From Lytechinus variegatus (Eukaryota; Echinodermata; Echinoidea; Temnopleuroida; Toxopneustidae), in assembly GCF_018143015.1 (NCBI RefSeq), contig NC_054743.1, positions 41,310,922 through 41,374,921 on the forward strand: 64,000 nucleotides of DNA, in the 5' to 3' direction. The notes beneath the pieces were generated by a model. That model was given only the letters and a program-made list of their open reading frames with translations. It searched no databases and had not been told where the DNA came from. How positions within the stretch are numbered: position 1 is the first letter of the stretch; each line of letters begins with the position of its first letter. The translations under genes and the position numbers were made by a program. Shown here piece after piece: positions 42,901-54,947 of this stretch.

Positions 42901-43117
42901 GGGTCGAGTGTCCGGACCCTTAACTTTTAATTTTGAAACTTTCCCTTTTCTTAACTTTTGTCTTTGGTTTTGGCTTGGACAAAAAATATGAATACAATAG
43001 TTTTTTCAGTTTGTTCTATGTAATATTGCCCAAGACTTTTGCACTCTAACTGATGAAACTTTGCTTGTTAACATATTCAAATGGCTGTTCAAAATTGATT
43101 GTCCGGACACACAACCT
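42901..43117. mobile_element. MITE with GTGTCCGGAC terminal inverted repeats, copy 2
   Basis: GGGTCGAGTGTCCGGAC at the left and GTCCGGACACACAACC at the right. The interior is related to the 826-1028 copy. Length 217 bp. No genes. Confidence 0.75.
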
Positions 43118-44525
43118 GTCGGGAAACACAACTGGCTAAAGTCTGACTTTAGGCCCCATCACTTTCAAGCCAACTTTTGGCAATACTATGTAACTTATTT
43201 GGCTTGCCTGAAATTTGGGGAGGGACTGGAAACATTCTGGCACTGGCTCTAACAACAATTTATGGAAAATCCTTTAAAAAACAAAACTCTCAGGACTTTT
43301 TTTTAATAAACTTCAAACTATGAAAGTAAGACCTGCCTGAAATTAATAGATCTGTCAAAATGTTGGTTGGTATCATGTACATGTATTGTCCAGGGTTCGT
43401 TACCTATCTTATCCCTTTCCTGTCTTGTCTCTCTTTTCTCAAAATCTCGCTTTCTCTCTCACACACACATGCCTCAGCCATGTTTACCTCTCCTTTTGTT
43501 CCTATCCCATCTGATATTTCTTGTTTGATGTCAATTCAGTGCAAAAGATTTACCTTCTTAATTTTTGGATTTGTCATTCCACTTTATCTCATTGTACTAT
43601 TTTTTTACTTTGGATGATATGTCTTCCGAAGACACCTTATATTGTGCATTTACAACTAAAGTGTGTGGGGGGTTATCTCCTATGACCGTCTAACTGTAAA
43701 AACCTTTTCTTTATGTTCTCCTAATTATGAGAAAGGTGAGGAAAAAATAACTCTGCTTTCAAAGCATTAAGAAACAAGAAAAATTGCCAACTCGAAAATG
43801 ATCATAAATATGGAGATCCTTCACAAGAATAGCTCTTTTATTGTGACTTTAATTTGCTGGGTCAGAGCAGGGATTTCATCTAATTTCTGTTTGTTTTTGC
43901 CTGTATGGGTCTAAAACATTCTGTCATTATCCTCCAAATGTGCTTGGATTGCAACAACTTCTATTTGTGTAGTGGCACTCGTCATGTAGCAACATAAAGT
44001 ATCCGTCATTTACATGTAGCCCTTTTGCATTATTTGCACTGTGTGTCTTACACTATGTAATATCTTTTGTAGTCCTTGAGCCTCCCTTCTAGTAGCCATT
44101 TCAGTGTGCAAACATATATTGATTAGGACCTACTCTGGCTAAGCTCAAAAGCAAACTTGTATGTTTATAGAGTGCTGAGCTTTTTCTTCACATTCTAGTG
44201 AGAGATAGATGGGCAGGCATCGTTTCTTATTAAAGTTCTGCTCTGTTCAAAAGTTTGAGACTGATGGAATTAAATGTGCCAAACTTACATGTACATTAAT
44301 GGGGTGCACATTCAAATATACCTTCCATCTGTCCTAATGGTATTCAGAGCATTCATTTTCCCTTTCTTTTTCTTAATATCATATTTTTTATTTTTTCCCT
44401 AATTGAACAAGATTAAAAAAAAAATTGTGCATATTTGTCTAAAGATTCTTAAATTGACCAAAATAATGAACAGTACCAGTATTTGATTATTCACGAATTT
44501 ATTTTCCTTTTCTTTCTCCATGTAC
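43118..44525. other. Intron or upstream region of the TTLL2-like gene
   Basis: Pyrimidine-rich and AT-rich sequence with no recognisable coding segment. If the donor at 42005 is used, this is the 3' part of a leader intron that ends at the CATGTACAG acceptor near 44526. Confidence 0.4.
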
Positions 44526-44649
44526 AGATAGAAATTCTGTGTTTTGGACAACTGATGTACATTTCTACTTAATTGATGATGTCATGCTGTACCATGGATC
44601 TACCGAGTCCAAGAGCATGATGGTTGACTGGTGAGAAAAAAAGACAGAA

Positions 44650-46902
44650 ATGTTGTCTGAGAATCATGGCTGTGCTTCTCCAAGCAACACAAAGCCACTA
44701 ATTTTCAGAATCAACGAGAATGGCGTGGGACCTGAAGTGGTACGCGATGTCCTTCTGGATAGGGGATGGGAGGAGTTTGTGGAGGGTGAGATGGAAGAAT
44801 TTGACTGGAACCTGTGGTGGCGCACCAGCCGCTTTCGCCTCTGCGACTATACAGACCTGATGCCATGGCAACGCTTGAACCACTTCCCAAAGACCATTGC
44901 TATCACCAAGAAGGACACCCTAGCAAGGAATATGAGACGGATGAAGGGTGTGTATGGGTCAGCAGTCTTCAATTTCACTCCAAATGGATTCAACCTGCCC
45001 AACGACTACACCAAGTTTGTTGCAGAGTACTCCAAAAGGCAGCAAACGGATAAGGAATCTGGCAAGAAAACTTTGTGGATATGCAAACCCGCTGACATGT
45101 CCAGGGGGCGTGGCATCTTCATCTTCAAAGACCTATCTGACCTGACCTATGACTGCAGTGCAGTTGCCCAGAGGTACATCACCAACCCCCTTCTCATAGG
45201 AGGCTACAAGTTTGACCTTCGCATTTATGTCCTGGTAACCAGCTTCAACCCTTTGCATATCTACATGTACCAGGAAGGGATTGTTCGATTCAGCACAGAG
45301 AAGTTTGATCTGTCTTCTTTAGGGAATATGTTTTGCCACTTGACAAATACAAGCATCAACAAGCTAGGCCCTTCTTACACTGCTCATAAGGAAGGTGTAG
45401 GACCTGGCTGCAAGTGGAGTCTCACTATGCTTAGGAACTACTTCAATCAACAAGGTATCAATGATGAGGTCATCTGGCAGAGGATATGCAACATTGTAAC
45501 ATTGACCATGCTGGCTCAAGCACCTACAGTGCCCAAGTCTCCTGGATGTGTGGAATTGTTTGGTTATGACATTCTAATTGACGATAATCTCAAGCCGTGG
45601 CTGCTTGAAGTAAACTTCAGTCCTGCGTTAGGACTGGACTGCACTGTGGATCATAACGTCAAGAGACCACTTATCAATGATATTCTAGACCTCATGCATT
45701 TTGAAGAGGGAGATGAGAATCGCGGAGGGGAGAAGTTTGTGAAGCTCAAACAAAAACAAGTTTACAACTCAAATAGACACAGCTTTCTCATGCCAAGCAA
45801 GAGAGGGGTTATACCTAAGTCTGCAGTGAGAGATAAACCTATTCTTGGTCCTGTAGGTAAAGTCAACAAAGCTGGGTCTAAATCATCCCTCTCTAAAGTT
45901 TCTTCAAGGAGTAGAGTTACGAGCGGTGCCAAGCTAGCCCCTATCACCAAGGGCAGTGTTCAGAAGGTTCCTTCAAATTCAGCAGGTAAAAAACACTTAG
46001 CAGAGGACGCAGAGGAGGACTATGATGATGAGATAAGGGCTGCTTGCAAGCGAACACCTAGTGAAGTAAGCTTACAGGATTCCAAATCATCACAAGATGA
46101 GCAGTTGTGCAATGAACCCAATAGCTCTCAGTCAAATAAGTCTGGCAATGGCATTCAGAATATTCTGCCAAGTCTGGAGGATGCCCGAAAGCAACTGGAC
46201 AGTAGGAGGGAGTTGATACGTAGTCAGCAACGAAAGCGCACTCCCCTTTCATCGCCTCGTCGGAGACCCTCATCCAACTCCCTTGGTAATCCTTCCTCCA
46301 TTGAACTTGATGGTGGCAGAGTGGAGGCATTATCTAGCATGTCTCTGAGCAAGTCGCAGAGTCAACTGCATCCACCTTCCAGAGGGTCATGCAGCACGGA
46401 ACCTACGCAAAGCAATCAATACGCAAAGACGTCCAGGAAAGGTGGCGTCCTTCCATCAGGCAACTCGCAGGGATCATCTTTAGATCATGCACAGTTGAAG
46501 AAAAAATCTGCCCTGACAAAACCCTTGACATCCAGAACTGGTTTGAAGATGGGGGCCAGAGATGGTCCACCATCAATCATGAGAACTGAACAAGGTGTGC
46601 AAGGTTCCAAGGCAAAGTCTTCAATGACACCCCCTCAAAGAGTTGGTGACTTTGTTTTGACTTTTCCATTCAACGAAGCGACACGCCGTGCCAGTGCTCC
46701 ATCTCTTGATATCCGTACGATCATCAAGGAGACCCAGAAGACGCTTCGGAGGACCATCTGCAAGGCTCAGTCCAGTAAGCAGTTGACTCGAGGCTTGTTG
46801 CGGGAAAAGCAAGTTTCTGGTGGAAGCGTCAAGCAAGAGAGGGAAGTTACAGTACAGTGGACCCCTCTGATATCGCAACCAGTTATGAGCGGAGAAGGTT
46901 GA
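44650..46902 (+). CDS. TTLL2: Tubulin polyglutamylase TTLL2-like
   Basis: 750 residues. The ATG at 44650 follows an in-frame TGA at 44632, so the start is well defined. Residues about 17-360 form a tubulin-tyrosine-ligase-like ATP-grasp domain: LIFRINENG, WNLWWRTS, RLNHFPKT, KKDTLARNM, NDYTKFVAEY, WICKPADMSRGRGI (nucleotide-binding Lys and Gly loop), YISNPLLIGGYKFDLRIYVLV, CHLTNTSINK, and ELFGYDILIDDNLKPWLLEVN (metal-binding Asp/Glu/Asn). The pattern matches vertebrate TTLL2 most closely. These enzymes add glutamate side chains to tubulin tails, chiefly in cilia and flagella. The remaining 390 residues are Ser-, Lys- and Arg-rich and probably disordered, longer than in human TTLL2. The coding region is one exon. 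Other TTLL members are less likely because of the NDYTKF/ICKPADMSRGRG combination. Confidence 0.93.
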   Translation: MLSENHGCASPSNTKPLIFRINENGVGPEVVRDVLLDRGWEEFVEGEMEEFDWNLWWRTSRFRLCDYTDLMPWQRLNHFPKTIAITKKDTLARNMRRMKGVYGSAVFNFTPNGFNLPNDYTKFVAEYSKRQQTDKESGKKTLWICKPADMSRGRGIFIFKDLSDLTYDCSAVAQRYITNPLLIGGYKFDLRIYVLVTSFNPLHIYMYQEGIVRFSTEKFDLSSLGNMFCHLTNTSINKLGPSYTAHKEGVGPGCKWSLTMLRNYFNQQGINDEVIWQRICNIVTLTMLAQAPTVPKSPGCVELFGYDILIDDNLKPWLLEVNFSPALGLDCTVDHNVKRPLINDILDLMHFEEGDENRGGEKFVKLKQKQVYNSNRHSFLMPSKRGVIPKSAVRDKPILGPVGKVNKAGSKSSLSKVSSRSRVTSGAKLAPITKGSVQKVPSNSAGKKHLAEDAEEDYDDEIRAACKRTPSEVSLQDSKSSQDEQLCNEPNSSQSNKSGNGIQNILPSLEDARKQLDSRRELIRSQQRKRTPLSSPRRRPSSNSLGNPSSIELDGGRVEALSSMSLSKSQSQLHPPSRGSCSTEPTQSNQYAKTSRKGGVLPSGNSQGSSLDHAQLKKKSALTKPLTSRTGLKMGARDGPPSIMRTEQGVQGSKAKSSMTPPQRVGDFVLTFPFNEATRRASAPSLDIRTIIKETQKTLRRTICKAQSSKQLTRGLLREKQVSGGSVKQEREVTVQWTPLISQPVMSGEG

Positions 46903-47741
46903 TGATTACTTTTATTTTGTAGAGATGTTTTGTACCAATGCTGCCAAATGCTCTGTAAACTTTCTTGCAGATGAAATTATTTTTAATTCCTTGATTGAAG
47001 ACACTGATAAAGCAATACTGTACAGTATACTAGTATATCACTCTGTTTGACTCTTTAGTAGCAAATATCCTCCAGCCTATTAAACTGAAGAGTGATTGCA
47101 AACTGCTGGGAACTGACATTTTCTTGTTTCTGAAATGATGTTGATCAACATGTGTAACACTTCTCACTTTTGCTATTGACGTCATCGCCTATGCAAACTA
47201 CTTGTAGTATCAAATATCTATTCTTGTACACAGTACTTGCACGTGTATGTACTTCACTGAAATTATTAAGATGTTTATGTCTAATGTGGTTGATTCACAG
47301 TATACAGGGCAACCAACATGATGTACAGCTATATTACAAAGTACTGAAAATTGCAATCTATTGAAATTGTGCCATTGGATTGGCTGAGGGCAAATTGTTA
47401 CAGAATACTTGTGTGTTATTTTTTTACGAAACACTGCCCATATCAATACCTTTTGGGATGTTTTTTCAATAGTCACCTACTCCCCCCCCCCCAAAAAAAA
47501 AAATGAAAATGATACATACATGTATAATACATACGGTATACATATATCACTGATAGTAATTACAACTGGAAGAAAAGGGAAACCATAACATATCTATATG
47601 ATATACATTGGGATTCATTTGAATACTAAATAAATTATGCTACAAAAGCAATGCTTACACCAAGGGGGGGGGGTTCCCAAATATTGCCAAAGAGCCCTTT
47701 GAAAAATTGTAAAAGCCCTAAACAACCCCATTCACTGCATT
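46903..47741. other. 3' flank of the TTLL2-like gene
   Basis: AT-rich with C/A homopolymers near 47480. An AATAAA near 47628 could serve as a distal poly(A) signal, but nearer variants cannot be excluded. No gene. Confidence 0.35.
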
Positions 47742-47922
47742 GTTATACAATTAATGCACATTTATGAGTGTGTTATGACGATGCAGCACACTCAAGGGTA
47801 TTTACAATTATGCGAAAGCAAGAGGCGCTTGCGCCGAGTGCTTTTGCATAATATTGTGAATGCCCGAGAGTTGCTCGCATCGTCACTAACATCACGAATC
47901 TTAAAATGTGCATTAATTGTTT
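47742..47922. mobile_element. Foldback element, best-preserved third copy
   Basis: The left arm (AATGCACATTTATGAGTGTG, ACGATGCAGCACACTC, TTATGCGAAAGCA) pairs imperfectly with the right arm (TGCTTTTGCATAA, GAGTTGCTCGCATCGT, AAAATGTGCATT) around GAGGCGCTTGCGCCGAG. A further TTTATAAAACGGGT here is inverted at about 48246-48262, so a larger composite element may span 47742-48262. Confidence 0.65.
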
Positions 47923-48111
47923 TATAAAACGGGTCGGCAAAATGAATTTTTCATGGAAATCTTGTTCAAATCCCTCCAACTTGTGTACGATCGCACAGAC
48001 GAAGACATCACAAGACTGTCAATTATGACATCACAGGCGTATCTACTATGCGCGCCTAAGTAAGCGCATCAAAATCCTAGCCAGCCTCTTACTGAACGCG
48101 TATCAGTTTAT

Positions 48112-48172
48112 GCTGCACAAAAATTGCACAGTGCTGCACAAAAAATGCACAGTGCTGCACGAAAAATGCACG
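48112..48172. repeat. Three copies of a 21-bp tandem repeat
   Basis: GCTGCACAAAAATTGCACAGT and two close variants in a row. The unit lies inside the possible larger element that ends near 48262. Confidence 0.8.
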
Positions 48173-48262
48173 ACTGGAAGGTTGCGCATAATTAAAGCAT
48201 GAACACGTGACTTGAATACGCACTCACCATTGGCTACATCCTTGAACCCGTTTTATAATAAA

Positions 48263-49084
48263 CATTATGTAATGTTGCAGATTTATGGAGTTGGTTGTGA
48301 AAATGATAGTCTGAAAAATGCAAAAAAAAATCAATTGCCTGGCCTACACTGCCCTCCGTAGTTGTTACCATTATGTATTTTTGTTGACCTTGCAGTTTAG
48401 TGTTTCACAAGAAATCGACTGAATACTTCAAAGATGGCTTTGTGAAAACTTTGTGAATCTTCCACCTAACCATAGCAATACTAACTCTGATCTTCCTTCA
48501 TATTCCTATATTGGACAAAAACAAACGAATGCTGAAGAGGAAACAAGCAATAAATTATCTGCTTTCTAGCTTTACATTTTGAGTATAATAATATAAATTT
48601 ATCAAATCACTATCAAATGGAAATTATAAGTGTAAATATTCTATATTTAGTTGATGGCTTCCTAGCATTTATTGATTCGCTGAAACTTTGATCTGAAATT
48701 ATAAATGTTGAAGTTTTGAAATAGATGTGTGCCTTCTTTATAATATTGTAGGTATGGGGATTGTTTATATATTTTAACTGACAACGATTGTCTATGAAAT
48801 TCTACTCTCTTCCGACAACTGCACGTTGACTTGACATAGATGTTGATTGAGTTTTACATACCGTAGTCATTATGGTTTTCAAATGAAATAGACAAGTTCA
48901 TGGTGTTGATTGTTTAAAAAATAATTAATGTGTTACCATGAAATGATTGGGGGTTGAATCAGCTCATCTTCTGTAGACACTTTTTGCTATAAATTAAATC
49001 TGAGAGGTTCTCATAACATTTTTAAACTTTGCTTTAGACACAACATTTTGACACCGTCACACCCAGGTGCATGTATGAGGTTTT
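48263..49084. other. Intergenic region
   Basis: AT-rich; nothing recognised. Confidence 0.4.
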
Positions 49085-49400
49085 CAAAGTATACTATCAT
49101 GTGAAACACGAAAATGCCATTTACAAACTATTAATTCAACCTAAAAAGATTATTTTTCCTAATCTGATTTAGGCTATAGATTTGTACATGTTGTAAGAAT
49201 ATACATATACAGCAAAAAAGATCAGATTTTATTCCCCCCCCCCCTCCAAAGTATCATGTGAAACACGAAAATGCCATTTACAAACTCTATTAATTCAACC
49301 GAAAAAGATTATTTTTCCTAATCTAATTTAGGCTATAGACTTGTACATGTTGTAAGAATATACAGCATAACAGATGAGATTTATTCCCCCCCCCCCACAT
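49085..49400. repeat. 157-bp tandem duplication ending in poly-C
   Basis: ATCATGTGAAACACGAAAAT starts at 49096 and 49253. Each copy runs through TGTACATGTTGTAAGAATATA to a TTATTCCCCCCCCCC tract. Copies differ by a few substitutions and a small indel. Confidence 0.85.
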
Positions 49401-51753
49401 ATATTTACTTTACGTCTACTTCTGTTAAGTGTTAAATAGTTAGGTACGTGGAGTTTGTTATGTTATTACTGGTGGGATATACATGTAGGAATATTTTCAT
49501 GTGCACAAAATAGGGAAAGGGGTATATTTTGCTTCATGGGGAAATAGCCTTCAGGAAATTTTCTCTGTACACACTGGAAAATGTTAGTTTTCTGTCTTGT
49601 ATGGCCATTACATATAGGCTAGAGAGTTTGATGGGAAAATGTAGAGCAACTTTGAAGGTACATGTACATGTATGAATCAATAATCCAAACTGTATACTAT
49701 AAAACTTGTCTTGATGTGGACATGCATCCATCTACTTCAGGTGGTTAGTAGTGGGGATGTTCATGGAGTGCTTAAATGTGCATACAAAATGAGACAAATC
49801 CTTAATGTATCATGCTAGTGGTTTGTGAAGAATATTAAAGAGATGGCACGCATGTTTTCTCACTTTATTTTCAGTTGCCCCCCCCAAAAAAAAAAAAAAT
49901 AATAATAATTAATTGATTAATAAATGAATAAATAAATAATTAAATAAATAATTAAATGAATAAATAAATGAATAAATAAAATGATTTGTATGGGAGAAAA
50001 TATGGTATTGATACAGTAACAAGTGAGCCTTGGATATTTATTGCCTTGATAAAAAAATCCTCTCATACTGGTCAGCAATTAATACAAGAGCCCCCCCCCC
50101 CCCATTTAGTTTGAATATTTATACTTAATAGTTAACAGCCTGTCCATGAATGTGTTATGAAATGAAATGCAAAGAAATGGAGTAGCAAAAGTCCACCATT
50201 TTCAATCATTACTATTATACAAACCGTAATTGACAACTGTCCCTATAAAAGGGAATTCTAAATTTCTTTTCTACCTCATTGATTGGTGGTAAATTTATTT
50301 TGAGGGGTGTGTACATGAAATTTGTTGTGAAATCTATAGTTCTTCCATTCCGTCAACTACTGCAGTCTAAAACACAACATCTCAATGTAAATCTAGGAAT
50401 ATATTATGGCTTACATGTATACTCATGTACAGTAGATGTATTTCCGAACTCGAGCAAATCTACATTTTTTTTTAGATAGGTACAATATTTCATCTACATT
50501 TGGTATTGTACATAATGTGTACGAGTCTGTATTTGATTTCTTGACAGGGATTTCCTTACTAATTGTTGCTATCAGGGCAATTACAATTGTACATTATCAT
50601 ATTCATATTTGTTTTCTCATAAATATTTGTAATTGATTCATACCAATGAACTCTCATTCAGATATGATGAAATTGTTGCCTTGTTGCTCTATAGCTTAAT
50701 GAGCCTTTTTACATGTGTCTATTTCTCACTTTTTGTGGTTTACATGTATGTGTTTCATGAAACTGTTCAGAAGTTTCAGTGGATTTTACGGACAATAGAT
50801 AATCCTTTCTTGTGGAATACGATACAAAGCAAGTATTCATTGGTGTTGATTCGGTTGTTAAGAAAGTGTCATCAGTCATTCGTAAAGTCACTCGTAACTT
50901 GCAACAGCTTTATGAAACACTCCACAGGTTAAACTGATTACTTGCAGACACATGGCAAGTTCGCAGACAACCGTAATCAGGATTAGGGAAAGTAATTTTT
51001 ATTCATGGAGGAATTAAGGAATTATACAGTATTTGTTCATCATCTCAGACTAAAGCATTTAAATATAACTGAATAATTAATCACAATTGATATATGTAAA
51101 ATGATGAAATAATACCATTTGCATTTGACATTAAGGAAAAAGTTTATCAGAGACACCCCCCCCCCCACTTAAAAAAAAATTACAGATTTCAAAATTTTGA
51201 GATTTAACTTACCAATATGTCAGATTTTAATGCTGCATATGGTTTCAAATTTGATTTGCATGAGATAGTACAATATTAGTGCATGGTTTTGTATTTGTTT
51301 TCATGGGCAATAATAATAGTGCATGGTTTCTTATTTGGTTGCATGGGCTTGCCGTGATGTATTGTTGGTGAAGAAAAAAAATACCAGTTCTCTTTTAGCT
51401 ATAATAAATGCTAGATCAGAGATATCTATTGGTATTATTGTTGAAATCTGTGTGGCCTCTTGTCATTTGTCCAGTGTATACATGTACATACTCTGTATAG
51501 TTTTGATTACATGCACGTGAATGGTACGTTAATGGCAAAATATAATAACTGCTGTCATTGGCTAACTTCCAATGTAAAACACCAATCAGCCAATCAAAAC
51601 TTATGTTTCATTTGAAGTTGATGAATAAAGCAATCAATGGTAGGTTTGTGAAATTAGGCCCAAGGAATATTTCATTGTTATGTCAGTGCTGTAACAAACA
51701 CACAAAAAAAATACAATCAATTGTAAAAATTGATTTCAAAACTTGATGTTCTA
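49401..51753. other. Intergenic region with an A/T-rich low-complexity tract
   Basis: Around 49885-49985 a C-run leads into AATAAATGAATAAATA-like sequence, a composition common at 3' ends of non-LTR elements. Poly-C tracts occur at about 50092 and 51157. No gene is supported. Confidence 0.45.
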
Positions 51754-51905
51754 GGGTCCTGTTTCACAAAACTTGTTATGATTCACAAATTTCAAGGAAT
51801 AGTCTTAAAAGCTTCTGAAATCATTCAAATTTGATTGGCTGATGTTAGGCTTGTTATATAAACTGCATGTTTATGTTATTATAACAAATCTATGAGGCAG
51901 GACCC
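51754..51905. mobile_element. MITE with GGGTCC ends (copy 1)
   Basis: GGGTCCTGTTTCACAAAACTTG at the left is matched by TTATAACAAATC...GGCAGGACCC at the right, with a TGATTGGCTGATG core. Related ends occur at 61028-61174. Confidence 0.65.
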
Positions 51906-52586
51906 AGATGTCTTTGCGCCTACTTCAGTGAAGTTCTCTGAGACAGAGTGTGAAGAGATAAAGAATATTGAGAACAATGAGATGAGAGGAAATCCAGATG
52001 ATACAGATAGAAAAACAGCTGCAAGAAAAGCAGAAAACACAAAGAATGGAAATAGCTTAAGAGTGTGGATTGGGGAGGAAATAGACAAGCAAGAGGATGA
52101 AACGAAGAGAGAGATAATACAGAGGTGATAAAAAGTTAGTGAATCCCACCAGAAATGCACTCCTTCATGCTTAGTGTTACAGAGAAACAAACTTTATTGA
52201 ATGTAATATTTCATCACCTGACATCACAGTTAAATATCAAAATGGCAGAACTTGAATATTTGTCAATATTTTCATTGTCGGGTGGGATTTACGAACTTTT
52301 AGCACCACTGTACATCCAAGAGAGAATGGAGTGAATACATGTAGATAGTTGAGAATAAGCAGAATTGTCTTAATGAAGAAAATTGATTAAAGATATGGGT
52401 CGATCAGCCCCCTATTTTTCTTCAAATCTGAGTTTAAAAAAGTCTGCAATTAAACTACATTTAGTCAAATTAAAAGGTTGTTGGGATTTTATGTCTAACC
52501 TTGCTGAACAAGGCTCTAAATGGCTTAAAGATAAGGGCCCGATTGGGTTGTAACAAGATAACCTACTAATTCTCAATCATTTGTTT
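51906..52586. other. Intergenic region
   Basis: A charged open frame of 78 residues (51892-52128) overlaps the MITE end and has no family resemblance; I do not call it a gene. Nothing else is recognised. Confidence 0.4.
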
Positions 52587-53015
52587 AAGCCCCCATCACA
52601 CTTATTCGGAATCAGCAGTAATCAAGCAGAAGCTGGAACGAAACAAATATTCAAAAAATCTAGAAATTTTTGAGAGGAACATATTTATTCAAACTGGAGT
52701 TGAAATTCAGTTAATTGACCAGGTGAATCATACACTAGTCAAAATGGACTGCAATGGAGTCAGATTGATAATTCGTGCTACATTCTTGGACATTGTCGGT
52801 GCATTCTAAATATTCTGACTGCATTTTGAGTGCATTTGAAATATTTTTGTCATTTCTTTTGGCCGTCCCGAAGGTTTTGGTCATGTTCAAAATATTTGAG
52901 GGGTATAATTTCGAACGGTGTTCGAGGTAGATTTAAATGACCAACTGGTGGTCAAACAATAGTCCTTTCATTCAGACCAATTCTGCTTGATTCAGAATAA
53001 GTGTGATTGGGGCTT
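52587..53015. mobile_element. PIF/Harbinger-like MITE with TTA target duplication
   Basis: The left end AGCCCCCATCACACTTATTC and the right end GAATAAGTGTGATTGGGGCT are near-perfect inverted repeats, extended by a related GGAATCA / TGATTCA. Both ends are bordered by TTA. About 425 bp, no coding. Confidence 0.8.
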
Positions 53016-54812
53016 TAGGTAGACCTTGATAAAAAGAAGATGGTTAAATAAATACACCCACACTCTATTTGCTATTCTTTCAAAACCTGTCTTTATTGCA
53101 TTTTCTGCTTGTATCTGTTTTGTAATCTTCTCTGAAATGCTTTCTTTTTATTTATTTTACAATATGTAGAATATATACAATACAATATTACATAGCTCCA
53201 GTCAACAAACATCCAATTCAAAACATTCAATCTGTGCCACACATTTGACTCAACATCCCCCATTTGTCTTAAGATCTTCCTCAGTACAAATCTAAGTATC
53301 GTTGTGACAAAGGAATGAATCTGACATAAGTAAATTTGGCTAGGGTATATGGTAAAACTTTTGACAACATGGGAAACGAATATTACCTTAATACAACACA
53401 ATATGATTGTCATTTATAAGGCAGACATGGGGGGAATGCAGCTTGAGGGTGATGGTCAACTATAGAACATTTCAATGTATTTTCAAAATACATGACAAAT
53501 GATTATGTTCGTTACATATACATTTGCAACAAGATTAGATGTTTTATGCATGAAATATTTTTCATTGACTTACAATGTATCCACTAATGATTCAACATTA
53601 TATTCTATGTAAAGAATAACCTAAAATGCCAAATTAAATTTTCGACCATTCGGGGGAAGTGGGAGGGGGAATTAGGCATGTTTTCTGTGGCTGGTAAATT
53701 ACACTTGTCTTAAATGACGAGTACACTCTGCACGACTTGAATCTGGCCTGAACTAAACATCCAACCATGAGAAAATCTGATGTATGAAGCAGAATCTAAT
53801 GTGACATACAAATAACATCTTAAAATATGCAAAAATATATATTATCCTCAGTGAAATAAGATACAGTACAACCTTTAACACATAGCAAATTATTGACTGC
53901 TGAAAACTATTTCTCAACATGTTAGCTTTCTTTTTCTCAATTATATATGTTGCAATATATCTATTTCTCTATTTTCGATATACTTTTCATATTCTTCTGC
54001 ATCAAATTGGAAAGTACACTAGTTTAGTTGTTAGGCAGTATGCTTAACAGGTCTGATCAGTGGAAAGTATCATATCGTAAATTTTCTTATATATTAGAAA
54101 AATCCATCAGTTTCTTACCTTTAAAAAAAGCATGAATACTCGTGTTACTCTGTAACCTGTAAAGTATTAATAAATTTGCCAGATTTTATAACAGAATTCT
54201 CTTTACATCCACATAATGCATCCACATAGAGCATATGAAGATTAAATGGTCTGTACAACATCCTGCCCCAAGAATCTGGTATCTTTTATCAGTTTAATAG
54301 TTTCTCACACAAATTTCTTTGATTTTCAGTTTAATGCATGAAGATTTCCATATTAATTTTTTAACATATGGGCAATGCCATAAAACAATCAACCTTTTTG
54401 TACATCCGACCCCCATTTTTCTAAATTCTTGATTCACTTTATAAAATGGCCAAGTCATGGTCCTTTGAGAACATTACAGACTGTCAAAAGAACCAAAAAT
54501 CAGATACAGATAATTTCATGAAGGTCTCACATACATGGGGTCGGACGCGCATGTTTTATGGAAATGCCCATATGATACATAAAATACATATTCTACGTTT
54601 AGTTACAACCTAACCTCAAAAATCTGATGACTCTATCATTTATTCTTTTTTTTTAAATGACTGAATTAAAAGCATCGCTTCCCTTATGACCTCTCACAAT
54701 AAGGTCGCCATTTCAGATAACAGAAATGGCACCCAGCCAAATGTCAATAAATAATCTTACATTTTTTACATGCATGTGCATCAACTTTTAGAGAATTTAT
54801 CAGCTATTAATG
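53016..54812. other. Intergenic region
   Basis: No gene recognised on either strand; AT-rich sequence with many stops. Confidence 0.45.
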
Positions 54813-54947
54813 GGAGCATTTCATGACAAATTTTGTCAGTGATTTTCACCAACAGATGTTAAAAGCTACTGAAAATCCTTGCATCTGATTGGCTGAAAGG
54901 AAGTTAGTCTGTGAAAATCGCTCACTAAACTATTCATGAACTGCTCC
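54813..54947. mobile_element. Short MITE with GGAGCA..TTCATGA ends
   Basis: GGAGCATTTCATGA at the left pairs with TTCATGAACTGCTCC at the right. The interior contains CATCTGATTGGCTGAAAG, a core shared in form with the elements at 51754 and 58043. Confidence 0.6.

Noticed and set aside
51892..52128. 78-codon charged open frame
   Set aside because: It starts inside a MITE end and shows no homology or splice context that supports a gene.
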